Shown here one piece after another: positions 1-11,799 of a stretch of DNA of 64,000 nucleotides. The position numbers were made by a program, and so were the translations under genes. Origin of the DNA: Ascaris suum. Its lineage: Eukaryota; Nematoda; Chromadorea; Rhabditida; Ascarididae. Below the pieces are notes generated by a model. That model searched no databases. It was not told the origin of the DNA and saw nothing but the letters and a program-made list of their open reading frames with translations. The stretch covers positions 3,925,459-3,989,458 of the forward strand of contig CM024170.1 in the NCBI GenBank assembly GCA_013433145.1. Reading direction: 5' to 3'. Every line of letters starts with the position of its first letter. Position 1 is the stretch's first letter.

Positions 1-44
1 CACTCCACTAATTTTTCTTCTATGCAACAAAATGTTTGTTGAAG

Positions 45-3000
45 AAAGGGAAACAAGGCCGACATTCGAACGTACAAGCGCGGCAGTTCGAGAAATAAAC
101 GTAAGCGGGCGAAATCGATAGAAGTGAAGTTGGAAAATTATCAAGCGGAAGTTGAGGAAGAGCGCAATGCCGATCTTGATGAAATGGGCATTGCTGATAA
201 CGTTGACGATGATATGCTCGAAGGGGTTCGTCTTGGGAGTTTTCTCGCTTTTACTGAAATTTCATTTTCGAATATTTTTGCTTAATTTCAACTTTGAGCT
301 AAGGGTTTTTCTCTACGATGAATCTCATGATTTGGCAGAAAACAAAGTTTTTTCCATCACGGAAATTCAGCTTTTGAAGTTTTTTTAATCGGCCGAATTT
401 TTATAATATATCGAAGAGCATTTAGCGAATTGATTATGACACGGAGAATGATTAGGTTCGTATTCAATCCCTGCTTTCTAGCGTAGTGATTGCATAGCGG
501 CTTCAATTTCCTTACAATCAAATGATATTCTTTGATAACCTTATATCTGAGGGGTACAGATGACGAGAAGTTATTTGGTATTACTAGTGTTAAAAACATG
601 CTGTGGCCAAATGCATGGGATAGACGAATAAAGATTGGTGTGAATTGAGTTAAAACCAAACTACGCCAAATAGCACCTCACGTTATGAACTTTATTGCTT
701 TTTAATAAATATTTTTAAATTACAGGTTAGCTCAGTAAAAGAGAGCACGTTGTGGATAGATGGTGGTGATAGTTAATGATGTGCTTAGGTGTGCTATGTT
801 CATTTCCGCTTTCGTTAATTACCTTTTTCTGAGGGTGGTGAGTGTTTAAAACGGTAATGATCATAAGCGAATTACATCATATGCAAGTGATTGCAATTAT
901 GCAATTGTGCTTTGATTGAGAATAAGCCGTTTAGATAGACGATGCTCCACTGGGAGCACCTCCAGCTGATGTGCCGCCGTTGTTTTGCCTTCCTCTCTAT
1001 TCATTGCTGTCGAGCGAGAAACAGAAAAGAGTCTTCGAACCTGTACCTGATGGATGCAGGTATCGGTTTTTTTGCTGTTGTCCTGTGCATTATTAAATTT
1101 ATCGTCTATTTTATGGAGTTGTTGCTTTGTTGTTCCTTCATTCGATTGTTTGTTGTGCTCATGATTTTTGGCCATGCCGAGAGAGAAAACACCATAAGTG
1201 ATGATGGAGGACGAAGTATGTTGCCTAAGGAAGCTTTTTTTCTTGAAGGTTATAAAAGTTCCGAAATTTTCCACTATTTTTTCTCATTGAAGGTATATTT
1301 TTTCCGACAGTGGATCAAATTAGAGTAGGTCGATAACTCTTTCATCTCTTCAATGCGGAACCGCATTTTTTCGACACTTATCGCATCTCTTTTTATTTCG
1401 GTACCCTCTCCTTTTCTTCACTTTTCAGTAGGCTGGTTAGGTGCGCGTTAACTGATTTCCAAATAACTTCAGAGTGAGTTCCTGAATTCGGAAAATTTTG
1501 GGAAGCCGGAATGTTTGGGCACATTTTTACGCTTTCCTGAGTAGCGAATTCAAAAAAGTTGATTTCCTTATTGGTTGGCTTTTTTTCAATATTGAAATTC
1601 TATAAGGGTTTAAATCGTTCGCTTCTAATATTCAAAAACCGACAAAGTGAGAAATTAATGTCTATCTGATGATTATTTCTGTTATACTTACAAATAGTGA
1701 TGTTGATGCACCAGTGATTTTATGAATGTCATTTCCACCCCCCCCCCCCCCCACCTTTGCCCTTCACCATCCTCCTTCCTTTACCTCTATTTTGACAACT
1801 CACCCAGTTTGCTCACAACTCCGTTTTTTCATCTGCCGAATATGGAAAACAGTTTATGAAACATAATGACGAAATCCGCCCATTACGCAGTATAACTTTC
1901 AGCATGAGGCTTGTATAGCATAGTGCGCAATGCTGCAGCGTTTTGGCTTCGACCTTTCCATTCAGCGGACCACTAGATTGTAAAGAGTAGACGTCAGCTC
2001 CTAGTTGGCATATGCAGCTCAGTGGAGTGAACGTAAGTATGTGGCCGGTAGTATCCTTTTGTTCGAAAATCAGAAGATCGGGTTCGGGGTTCAGCTATGT
2101 CCCAAATTTTTCGCGAAGCTGCTCATTGTGCAATATTCAGATTGTGTGTTATCGCAACGAACGTGGCCGAAACCTCTCTAACAATTCCGGGTGTGCGATA
2201 TGTGGTAGACAGTGGACGGGAAAAGCGACGAGTACATGATCCGGTGACGGGAGTGTCACAGTTTATAGTCCATTGGATATCGCAGGCGTCTGCCGATCAG
2301 AGAGCCGGTCGAGCCGGACGTGTCCAAGCTGGACATGTTTACAGGTGATAAGTGCTTCACTTTTTTAATAGCACAATTTCTAGGAAAATCTTTTTTCCAT
2401 TCATGCTGTAATAACAATTTTGCTCCCAAAAAGGTGCTAAGCCTACCAATGCTTTTATATGAGAAACGGCTCGTCTCTGTGTGAGAACGTTTCCGTCCTA
2501 TTCAGGTGCGGGAAAATGGAGTTCATTAACCTTCAAGAAATTAGAAATAGGTTTTAATTGTTTAAAATACTCTTTCAGGTTATATTCATCGGCGGTGTTT
2601 GCGGATTTGGAAAAGTTTGGTACACCCGAAATTCTTAACAAACCAGTCGATCAGCTCGTTCTGCATATGAAATCGATGAACATCGTTAAGGTTGTTCAAT
2701 GATAATCTAGCATTAGCATCATTCCATACCTCTCCTTGAATACAGGTCCCCTGTCAACATATCTGAGGGGAATTTTTAGATGTAATGTCGATTGTAGGTC
2801 CTTTCTATGTATCGTATTTGAGCGGTTCTTTTACAAAATGTCTGCAATCCTCGAAATCAGTGTTCTTGTGCTGGGAGGAGGCGAGGGGGGGGGGCGGGGT
2901 AGGTGAGATCTGTGATCTGTGTTTAAATGCATCATATGTGGAAATAAGATGTCCAGAATTTTTTTCTTAAGGACTGTATGGAAGAGGTATTGGTCAATCA

Positions 3001-6000
3001 GAAAAAAATAATGCGTATTCTTTTCTGTTTCTTTCATTTATGAATTTTCAGTGAGGCTCTTTCTCTTTATTATCAAGTTGACAAACGGTCGCCCATTTTA
3101 TGTGCAAGCAAACTTCAATGAATAAGACACGATTGATAAAATTCAGGTGGCCAATTTCCCATTTCCGACACGACCGGATGGTGATGCATTGGAAGAAGCT
3201 GAGAAAAGATTAATTCGATTAGGTGCACTTGAAATTGGAATTAAAAACAAACTGGTTTGTTATTCTTTTGTATTAAAAACTTTGATTAAATGGCCTTACA
3301 CATCTATCATAGAGCTGAATTTCTTCATAAACTTTGAAGTGATTCCTTCAGGCTTTCATTTCCCCCATTTCACATCGATGCGAGCAGTTTTTTTTCTCGA
3401 TCTTCGTTGCTTCTCATCTTTGTTCGTTCCATTGTTTGGCTATGATCATTGCGAGATTTACCTTTTTTTTCCACTCAGGTGCTCATGCTGCTTTGTTTAC
3501 CATGCTCCCCAATAAGGTTTTTCACCTATTTGTTTCTGGACTTTGCCCTTATTCTGCAGCTTTTCAGCTCTTGTTATCTTCTCTTCTTTGAGATCGTTCC
3601 TTGACAGACTTTGCTAATTTCTCCTGGCTTTTTTCATCGAGACCCTATAACAGGGATTTAAAGTTGCAGTAGTATTATGATGATAACCCATTATAGAGAG
3701 TACTGGCTACCGGGGTACAGTATCGGTTTCTTTTTTTAAAAGACGGTCTGGTTGCTAATAAATCGATATTTTTCCACAACCCAAGAAGATTTAATGTTTT
3801 TTCTGTAGGTACGGCATTGTGGTTTTAATATTTAATAGAACTGTGGCGACCGGAAGTGAAGAAAAAAGAGGATGCAGTTATTAGGTATGGAGTGTTAATG
3901 CAAGAGACGTGGATGCAATAAAATATTCAGAAGGAGGCACGGATAAGCGCCCTCGGCAAAACACTCTCGATGTTTCCGTTGGCACCGAAATTTGCTAAGA
4001 TGCTTGTGATGGCAAATCAGAGTGATCTGCTTCCTTATGCGTGTACACTTGTGGCCGTATTATCTGTTCGCGAACCGCTTATTCCCATCTACTCACTCAG
4101 GTAACTTCGGATTAATTGAAGAAAGGAATTATCTTCGTTGACTTCATTGATATTTCTAAGTGGCTTTTTAAATAGTCTTTTCTAAGAGAGTCGTTATCAC
4201 TTTCAAAAAGAGAGCTGAATGTGTGCAAATGACAGAGAGGAAAAAAAATTTTTTTTTGTACTATCTGTTATTGATGCACGCAGAGAAGTTGAGCTGTGCG
4301 AACAGCATAAATGAGAGGTTTTTGCTCTTGAAAATATTTCCTTGGCGTATTATTTATTTCTTATCTCACAGTATGCGATTGCTCTGCGATACGATTGGCT
4401 AAAACATTTTCGTTGACCTACAGCTAGATTCTGGCTGTTGTTTAGATAAGCGAAGAGATTTATCAATGAAGGGAAATGAGGAGTTTTGTCGCCGCGGATG
4501 AAGTTTCTAGTGCTAGGAATGGATTAGTCTACTTTTGCGCCATTCTTGTTTCGCCGTTGTCCTTGACGATGATTGAGAGTTTAGATCTTCAATAAGGGAA
4601 GGTGGTCGACCAGAGCATTCTTTGATCTTTAATTTCCTTGATAAGCTTAAATAAATCCTACTGCTAAACGGAGAATCTTTAAGGGGCGAAACAAACGAAG
4701 AAACACAAGCGAAAATGCTGGCGGCACTGAAGCAAGACGCGCCTGGTGCGTGCAAGGACAGGCACGGCGATTCGGCGACCTCGCTGTCCTTCTGAATGCC
4801 GTTCTTGCCTGTCTCGCTGAGAAGGTTTTTAATTTCAGAATTACTGCGGCGTTGAAAGTTTTTCTGCTCAATTTCGCTTTTAAGTCATGTTTGAGTCAGT
4901 CAGTCAAGTTTAAGTTATATATCGCTTTTAATTTAGAACGATATGTTCGTAAACCGATGACGGGGTGAAGTTTAAAGCCGCATCGCTATTGTGCGATTAA
5001 AAGACGCGATTTGTTTATTTAAATAGAAGAAACTTATTATTAAATTATGCGGGTTTTTGCAGGTTATTTTCTAAGTGATGAGATATTGTGAAGAATATGT
5101 AATAACAGTCATTTCTACCTTGTCGTTTGCTTTTTCGAAGTTTATTTGGCGATTTTTGAGGAGAGGAGAAGCAGAAAATGCAATGGTTTTATTATCGTGG
5201 ACGATTGTTCATTGTTTAGCGTTATGTGTCTTGCTAGTGTGTATTGTATGAATTGTCTCATTAAAGGGCTCCGAAGAGGTATGTATGCGTTACGGAGTGC
5301 GACATAAGGCACTGATTGAAGTGAGTAAACTTCGACTGCAACTTACCAATCTTATCAATTCTTTGTGCCAGTTGAAAGAAACGATCGCCGTCGATCCTTC
5401 ATTACCGTCACTTCGGAAATGCAGATTAGAATGCTCAGGTAATTTTTCTTGTGGAATATTTCGTGTTCGTGCCGGAAACGAAAGGGGACTTGAAGATACT
5501 CAGGTAAATTAGAACTGTGACAAGACTTCTAAAGCGCTATGAGTTGTCGTTATTGTTTACTGCTAATTTAGCACCCGAAAAGTGAGTGCTGAAACCGTCG
5601 GAAGGTATGGGTTTGTTAATCTGGCCTGGCTAAAGCCTATATTGCAGACATGTGCAGTCACCGAGAGCTGATTGGTGTGCGGTCATGGAGCAATATATTT
5701 GGCTGGGAAATGATGTACAAATAATCTGATGACTTACATATGAAATGTTATGTCCAAATATTTCGGATAATGCAACAGTCATATTCTATATCCAGAATGT
5801 GTTGTCGTCGCGGAAAAAGATGCTGATTTATATTTAATTCCATGAAAAACTGATAAAAAATCTTTTCAGCATGCAGACGGTAGTCTTGAACTCACCTGCA
5901 ATATTCCTCATTTCTTTATAGCGTTATCACAGTTTTTCGTTTCTTTCTTTCTTCCTCTTTCCTCTTTTTCTACTGTCTTCCTCTTTTAAAATATTTCAAT

Positions 6001-9000
6001 AATAATGATTGCAAATATGATAATTGCAGGCAAATTGTGATTGCATCATTGAGTGAAAATATTGCACGTCGAGTGGATAGGTCAACGACAAATGAGGAGA
6101 TTCCGAAAGGCGCCTATGAATGTCAAAAATTGAAAGTATACCTGCTGCTGGAATTTGTTTTTTTTTTTTTAATTTCGTTGTGGTAGCGATGTAACGTTAG
6201 ACGGAGACCTCATTGCAGAAGGCGTCATTTAGGTTAATTTTTAGGGGTTTAGCGGTGCTAATCTTAGCTGGCAGTTCTATACGGAGGTAACATAACAAAT
6301 AGGCACTTGCAGATACCTCTCTTTACTACCTCTGTTACCACTTATCACCTTTTCTACCTTTCTTTGTGCATGCCCTAATTAGTGAGAGCTTTGTGTCGGG
6401 AAGGCGTCTCATCGGTGCATTTACCTGTTGTTCTTCCCATACGCCACCTGCTGATCACTTTATAGATGCTGTTTTATATACTTCATCAATAAGGTTCTGC
6501 GGACTAAATCGTCACTTTCTCGTTTAGTTTTTTAGCAGATATTAATTGCAATTTTTTGCAGGACCATGTTTTTATTGATGCGAGTTCTGTTCTTTATAAA
6601 GATGAACCCGACTGGATTCTTTTCCAGGAAATTGTTCAGGTCTGTTCTTTGAAATTACAAGGCTTGGAACTGTATTGATTTGGAAATTGAATGTTACTGA
6701 TTGATAATTAATTAACACCTAGGATCGACTAAAATATTCTTTTCAAAGATTCAGCGACAAAGTATGGTTCTGTTTATTCTATTTATTCCATTTTATTTGT
6801 TTTTGTTGTTTTTATTGAAAAGAATTCTGATAATTCTTTTCATACTTTCTAATCAGAATTTATGCGCATATCTATTTGTAGCTTTGAGTATTTATTTTTT
6901 GAGTTATGTTCGCTTTGGAGCAATTGTTTCGTTTTTGTGGCACAAACGGTTTCCATTTTTTGGTAATATTCGAAAGAAGGTGTGGTATTTCATTTCCACT
7001 TGCAGGTAAGTGGAAAGAAATGTATGCAAAACGTGATGACTGTCGAGTCGGATTGGCTACCTCGACTCGCGGCAGCCTATTGCGAATTCAATGCCGTTAA
7101 AAATGCTGAACCAAGGCCAGTTTTTCTTTTTTTTTTTGCTGAACGTTTCGTCTAGGTGGCCTCCAATTCTTTATGGAGCAGTAACGTTGGATCTTGAATT
7201 GAGTGTATAGCAATTGTTCCACTTATCAAAGAAATCAAATTTCAAACGGAGCTCTGAATTTGCAAGAGAAAATTGCATTGCTGATGGAAATAGTTGAATA
7301 CTTCACAGGTTTCGGGGTATGAATTGACAGCGTTTTCATCAGAAAAATATTGCATTAGATGACTAGCGGACTTGGTTTTTGACTTATCAACTATTATTGA
7401 ATATGGGATGCCTAATTGAAGGCGATTTGCCTTGACATTTGGGCGAGCAGCTGGATCCGCACTTACCCTTTGCGTCATTATTTCAGCATGTGCTATTATT
7501 CTTAATTTGCATATGCATGAAGTCCTTGTTCGCTTTTAGAGCTTTGCTCTAGGGAAAGTATTATAGAGGGGAATGCTGTAATCTGCTTGCAGGTATGATC
7601 GCACAGATGATGCTGTAGTTCTAGCACATACATGCACATTTGGAGATAAAAATTGGTCATTGGGGGAGGTGGATCGGCCAATGACATGCAATCTCAACGT
7701 GTATCGTCACTTTGCGCGATTCTTCCTCGACGGTTCGGTATGCCCTCAGCTTGCCGAATATGTCAGCAAGCTTCTCGTGCCACCGACAGCGATGATTAAA
7801 TCATGGGCTAAACTTCAACGACGTACTGAGAAGCTGCTCAATGCGCTCGTTGAGTATGAGGTGCCTTTTTTTCACTGAAATCATCGTTCTTGAGCTGAAT
7901 GCTGAAGTTGGGGCTAACTTGTGAAGATGGGGAGAATAGACTTTCAAGGGAGAGAATTGTGGTTAAGACTCAGAAGGCAGAGGAATTCGTGAGTCAATTC
8001 TTGTCGCAGCTAAAACGTCGAATGTTTCGTGTAATTTCTATGCGGTGTTTTTTGAATCCGTTGTTTTCACTTTTCCACGCAGTTATCTTTATCTTTGGCA
8101 ACCTTTTACTGACAGTGATGACAGTTATAAACTCTAAGAGTCATTACTAGTCCAGTGGAGGAGGCCACCGCCGTGTGAAATAATGAACCGCGAGGGCCGC
8201 CGCGAGGGGTGGGGGTTCGAGTCCTCAGAATCCTCCGCGCTGGCGAGGGGTTCCGGATCGTTGGGGCTGAAGTTTGGGAAGCGTCTGATTCCTTTATGAG
8301 ACTTTTCACATCGTTCTTGCTATTGTTTTGTATCTTTATCGTGGGAAGCTATGATTGGAATAATTTTCGAATTTTGCAATCCTGGCCTCTCTGGCAACTC
8401 GTTTGATGTAGAAATCGCTCTGACGCCCAGGATGCATTTTTTTTTTTGCCGAACGCGGTTGCATGTTTTGTTAAGTGCAGATGGTAGAATATTTTAGTAA
8501 CTGCTTGCAGAGGGAGGTATTCGCTTCGTGGTCGGCGAGAGGGGACTGTGGTGATGATAAGTTGCATTGGAATAAGGAAGTGTAGTGAGGGCCACTTTCC
8601 TGTTGCAAAAGTGGTGGGAAGTGAGATAAAGGGCAGTTTCTGTGATGACACTTGTGTGCCACGTTGTCCTTTAGCATTTCTCATTCCAAAGCACAGCACC
8701 TAATAGTTTCCTCGTATTCTTTGACCTAATGGAGAATTTTTTTCGGCTTACGACTGCAGAATTTCGCTTCTAACATCCGTTACAGAGATGGCGACAACCG
8801 CCGGGGTCTGCGCGGTCGGGGGATTTTTTGATCACAGGGGTCCCCACAACGGGACCTCCGCGGCCTAAATTTTATGATTCATCTTAATGCGGGGGCCCTG
8901 AGAGGAGGATGGGATGAACTCAGAACACTAGTCTAGACCAATTCATTATTTGACTAGAGTCTGTATCAGCTATCGAGTGGATTTGACGTATGATATTCGC

Positions 9001-9261
9001 ATTATTAGGATGTCGTATTTTAGATTAATTTCACTGTTATTATAAGTACCAGGAAGCGCGTTTTGATTGATTTACTTATATCGAGATGAGAATAAAAAAT
9101 TGCAGGTGACAAGTCGAGCACGGTTGCTCGAAGTATGGAAAACGAGGAGTGAATACCTTTTGGATGAATACCTCGAGTGGCTGCCACATTGTTTGCATGA
9201 TTCTGTGCAGCTTTCATGGCCACCTGTTGCTGAAACAAAGAAGACAAACACTTCGAAATAA
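45..9261 (+). CDS. DHX37: DHX37/RHA-2 family DEAH-box RNA helicase, 5' end off window
   Basis: Nucleolar DEAH-box ATPase of the DHX37/Ecm16(Dhr1) family, which in other eukaryotes releases U3 snoRNA during 40S subunit assembly. Exons inferred from homology and phase: about 45-225, 935-1059, 2141-2344, 2579-2690, 3147-3254, 3931-4100, about 4674-4824, 5267-5438, 6030-6135, 6562-6639, 7006-7115, 7593-7860 and 9106-9261 (TAA). The visible part runs from the acidic linker inside the second RecA domain through helicase motifs V and VI, the ratchet/helix-bundle region and the family-specific C-terminus ending in SWPPVAETK. The N-terminal RecA domain with the Walker A and DEAH boxes is outside the window. 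Two junctions are abnormal: a reading-frame change near 5400-5419, and an intron after 7115 that keeps phase only with a GC donor. The first exon's acceptor is unclear because TGA lies in frame at 40-42. Family assignment is strong; exact borders of the first and seventh exons are not. Confidence 0.92.
935..1059 (+). CDS. DHX37: DHX37 exon: [17 protein letters not shown] block
   Basis: This exon reads [18 protein letters not shown] followed by [16 protein letters not shown]. It matches the LPLYSLLAPEKQ...VF stretch just before motif V in human DHX37. The acceptor is CCGTTTAG at 931-934 and the donor is GCAG|GTATCGG after 1059. The exon ends with two bases (AG) of an Arg codon that the A at 2141 completes. 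Opposite-strand and other-frame ORFs over this stretch are shadows. Confidence 0.88.
1738..1752. repeat. C15 homopolymer
   Basis: Fifteen consecutive C in a DHX37 intron, in an otherwise AT-rich context. Confidence 0.9.
2141..2344 (+). CDS. DHX37: DHX37 exon: helicase motifs V and VI
   Basis: The most diagnostic exon of the gene. It encodes [17 protein letters not shown] (motif V region) and later [13 protein letters not shown] (motif VI, with the arginine fingers that contact ATP), then GHVYR. The acceptor ATATTCAG ends at 2140. A longer in-frame start at 2097 exists but is intronic, because the phase from the exon ending at 1059 requires exactly one base before TTG TGT GTT. The donor lies after 2344 (TACAG|GTGATA), and the split Arg codon is finished at 2579. 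Confidence 0.93.
2579..4100 (+). CDS. DHX37: DHX37 exons 2579-2690, 3147-3254, 3931-4100: winged-helix/ratchet start
   Basis: Three exons in continuous phase. The first reads [18 protein letters not shown] and ends MNIVK. The second reads [20 protein letters not shown] then [10 protein letters not shown]. The third reads [20 protein letters not shown] then [21 protein letters not shown]. This is the NFPFPT...LGAL...LG.T...FP..P..AKM signature found after the helicase core of DEAH proteins, here closest to DHX37. Acceptors end in TTTCAG, ATTCAG and ATTCAG. The donors are AAG|GTTGTT, CTG|GTTTGT and CAG|GTAACT. Confidence 0.9.
4674..5438 (+). CDS. DHX37: DHX37 exons about 4674-4824 and 5267-5438, containing a frame break
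   Basis: The first exon includes [20 protein letters not shown], matching the LGDLMVLLGAVGAC stretch of DHX37. Its 5' border is uncertain, since AG at 4672-4673 or 4699-4700 both keep phase. The second exon encodes [18 protein letters not shown] then [15 protein letters not shown], matching the human RYKAMMEIRRLRGQL and VDP blocks. After VDPSLP the homologous reading ([10 protein letters not shown], joining to [16 protein letters not shown] at 6030) lies in a different frame. At least one base therefore seems lost or gained between about 5399 and 5419. Confidence 0.82.
6030..9261 (+). CDS. DHX37: DHX37 exons 6030-9261: OB-fold and family-specific C-terminus
   Basis: Exons 6030-6135, 6562-6639, 7006-7115, 7593-7860 and 9106-9261. 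Landmarks are [53 protein letters not shown], then [11 protein letters not shown] and [20 protein letters not shown], and last [14 protein letters not shown] before TAA at 9259-9261. Each has a clear counterpart in the C-terminal third of human DHX37. The intron 7861-9105 carries the GC-rich tRNA-like element annotated separately. Confidence 0.9.
8148..8300 (+). repeat. tRNA-like / possible SINE element in a DHX37 intron
   Basis: A GC-rich island in an AT-rich intron. TAGTCCAGTGG at 8148-8158 fits the tRNA A-box (TRGYNNANNGG). GGTTCGAGTCC at 8214-8224 is a perfect tRNA B-box. The 55-base gap is longer than in a class I tRNA, and the flanking bases do not form an acceptor stem, so this is not a functional tRNA. 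A tRNA-derived SINE head or a decayed tRNA copy is the best explanation. Family and right end are unknown; a chance match is possible. Confidence 0.4.
8785..8905. repeat. second GC-rich element with a perfect short hairpin
   Basis: A GC-rich block in the same intron as the tRNA-like element. It contains a perfect 6-bp inverted repeat, GGTCCC at 8839-8844 and GGGACC at 8851-8856, around a 6-base loop. It may be the tail of the same inserted element or an independent insertion. No coding potential is seen. Confidence 0.3.
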
Positions 9262-9730
9262 TTGTTTGAGCTTGTGAAAGAGAATTTTTCTTGTTGGTTT
9301 ACTAGAAAGCAATGGAAATGAAAAGTGAGCAGTTTATGCAATGATGATATCATGAAGGAGGAATCATCGTTCCTTGGGAATTTTCAGGTCTTTCCTATTT
9401 GTTCGCTGTGAATTTTATTGCAGAATATACCGAGAATCCGATCCGTTAGATCCTGAAATGCGCTTTCTTCTTCTTTTCGCTTCCTCTTCTCTCAGTCTTG
9501 TTCCTTTTCCTTCAAAAGAATTTATTCCTTGCTCTCGTTCGCAGTCGCTCTCACCTTTTAAAGAATTTATTCCCAGCAACACTTGCTATCACTTATGATC
9601 CGGTGTATTTACTCCAATTCTATGTAGATCAGAAGAGCTGACTAATGCAAGGAATAATTTTTTGCACTCATCGAGATTCGTTTTCAGCTTTGTTGTTTTT
9701 CAGCAGATGCGAATATTCGTAAGTTCATGC

Positions 9731-9736
9731 AATAAA
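9731..9736 (+). terminator. candidate poly(A) signal for DHX37
   Basis: AATAAA about 470 bases downstream of the DHX37 stop codon. The hexamer is common in AT-rich DNA, so this is only the nearest good candidate. Confidence 0.3.
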
Positions 9737-10017
9737 TATAAAAGGAGGAGAAGGCCGGAAATATTTTCGACCTCAAAGGTGCTGAAAGTGATTCATTCAA
9801 GTTAAAGTTGAAGGAGAATATCAATCTTGTTTACACTAACATCAAAAGCATTCATTGTAAGGAGTTTGTTCCTCTTTTTTGTTTACATTGTGAATGTTGA
9901 TTTATGAGAAATTCTACTGCCTATTTGTTTGTTGATTGTTTGATTTGTTGTTTTTTTTTAAAGAGTCCTTTACTACAGCTTGGTTAATGATCGTTATATA
10001 GGTATTTTGTTATGTGT

Positions 10018-10227
10018 TTATACATTTGTATATTGAAAGCGCATCATTTGCAAAATTGTTTCCATTCTTGTGAGTCTTTTTGATGATAGCGTATCAATGA
10101 GATCATCTATCTCCTTCAATTTCGGAATTGCTGAGCTTAGAATTGCCAAATTCGATAGGCATTCTAAGCCATAGTATGATGCCACAGAGCAACATTTAAA
10201 TTGATCATCCAACTTCGAAAACAGCCT
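10018..10227 (-). CDS. possible terminal exon of an unidentified minus-strand gene
   Basis: Open on the minus strand from a good acceptor (GGGTTTAG, exon from 10227) to a TAA at 10018-10020, about 69 residues. It begins RLFSKLDDQFKCCSVASYYG and includes LKEIDDLIDTLSSKRLTRME, so it looks helical and polar with normal amino-acid balance, unlike the low-complexity shadows around it. I do not recognise the family. No upstream exon was joined with confidence and no AATAAA lies close downstream. It could be a chance ORF. Confidence 0.35.
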   Translation of the reverse strand, partial: RLFSKLDDQFKCCSVASYYGLECLSNLAILSSAIPKLKEIDDLIDTLSSKRLTRMETILQMMRFQYTNV

Positions 10228-11799
10228 CTAAACCCGTGAAAATATCGTCATGTTCTCAAAGATTTCCAATCGGTCAGATTTTCATTTCACAATGGTAGGA
10301 TCATAGAAGGAATTGTTTTGTGGAAAGTCATTGACAGTTGTTTAGTTGGTCGAAATATAAACGCATTACTGTGCACATTTTATTATTTCTTATGAATTCG
10401 TGCACCTATTCGGTGTAATGAGCGCAATTGGGAATGAGCATTTCGTGACAGCCGTTCTGGCATTCACCACTGTAACTGTTGAAGACCATTTTTGGTTTGC
10501 ACTAATAACAGTAACAATAGCTCCTAGGAGTTCTCCAACTTATTGCCTCAGGTCATAGTATATGTCTTTTAAATAATAAATTTAATCATTTGGTTCTTGT
10601 ACTTGATGTCGACTTGATTGAACCGTGCATCGGTGTGTAATAATGTGATGAAATAAGCACTGAGATATTGTCGGAAACTGCCTGTTTCCGGTCGTGTGCT
10701 TGCGCTCTGTTGATATTTGCTCGTAATTTGGCTGTTTATAAGAATTTTATGCTTTAACGTTTTGATTTGAGCCATATAAAAGCAATTCCGCACAAGCGTC
10801 GTAATTCGCTATAAAATTTTGACGGATAATTCGAGCTTTCGTTTGTTGTTTTTTTACACGGAGGCAGAAGAAATATAAAGATCATCTATTTGTTGTTGAT
10901 GCTACGCATTGAAGTTGTTTATTTATTTATTTTTTTCTTCAATGTTTGAATGCGTTTAAATAATAAATATATTTATGAGCGAATGATTTCATTCTTTCGA
11001 TTTTTTGTATTTTCTGTTCGAATTTATTTCGCATACCTTTCAGCAAATTTTTTTTCTCCGATAAAAACCGACGATTCGTTGATATTACAAGGCAAAAATT
11101 AGAGTGGCATATTTATTATTGTTATTCATTGATGGCCTACAATATATTTTGGTCAAAATTTAAATCGATGGCATGGCATCGTATATACATCGCAGTAACG
11201 TGATACCGGTTTACAATGCTGCAATAATTTCTTCCACGTTTAATTTTACTATTTTGCTCATAATATAGGTGGTAATTCCGTAATTCCGCGAGGATGGTTT
11301 CATCACTATCTTTCATTTACCTCAGACTCGAAAGCTTCACCTTCCCCAACTCTAACTTATAGGTGAAACTTAATTACAGGCACGAAAATGTTGTTGTTGT
11401 GGCGTAGTTGCTGTGCATTTTACAGACGTTAGTTATGTCATTCATTATTCTTCTAACATAACTGATCGTTGTAATGATGGCAATGAGCACCTTTTTCGTT
11501 GTTTGCTCTACGAATAGAACTCTTTCGCATACATCTTTGGTGTGTGAGTAGGTAGCGTCGAAATGGTCCGATTAGGACCGACTTTTGATATGATTTCGTG
11601 GTGTAGAGGAATAGGAATATTTGATTATTGAGGGATTACCAGGTTTCTGCTTTTTGCCTCGAGTGAAACTCTCATGAGTCGCTCGTTATGCTCATGAAAG
11701 CAAAGGTCGTTCATTATGTAAAGAGTTGTGCGGCTATTATGTAGCGAAGTAAAGGGTTCTAGAGGTTGGACGCCTCTTCTGTAGTGGTTTTTTTAATAC

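Noticed and set aside
152..388. 78-codon ORF at the left edge
   Set aside because: Another frame over 43-225 gives [20 protein letters not shown] and an acidic stretch matching the DHX37 linker; this ORF is a shadow.
2097..2140. In-frame extension [14 protein letters not shown] upstream of the DHX37 motif V exon
   Set aside because: The exon at 935-1059 already supplies the homologous [14 protein letters not shown] stretch and its phase joins exactly at 2141, so this piece is intron.
8148..8224. Functional tRNA gene
   Set aside because: A and B boxes match, but no acceptor stem pairs and the spacing is too long, so a tRNA-derived or decayed copy was preferred.
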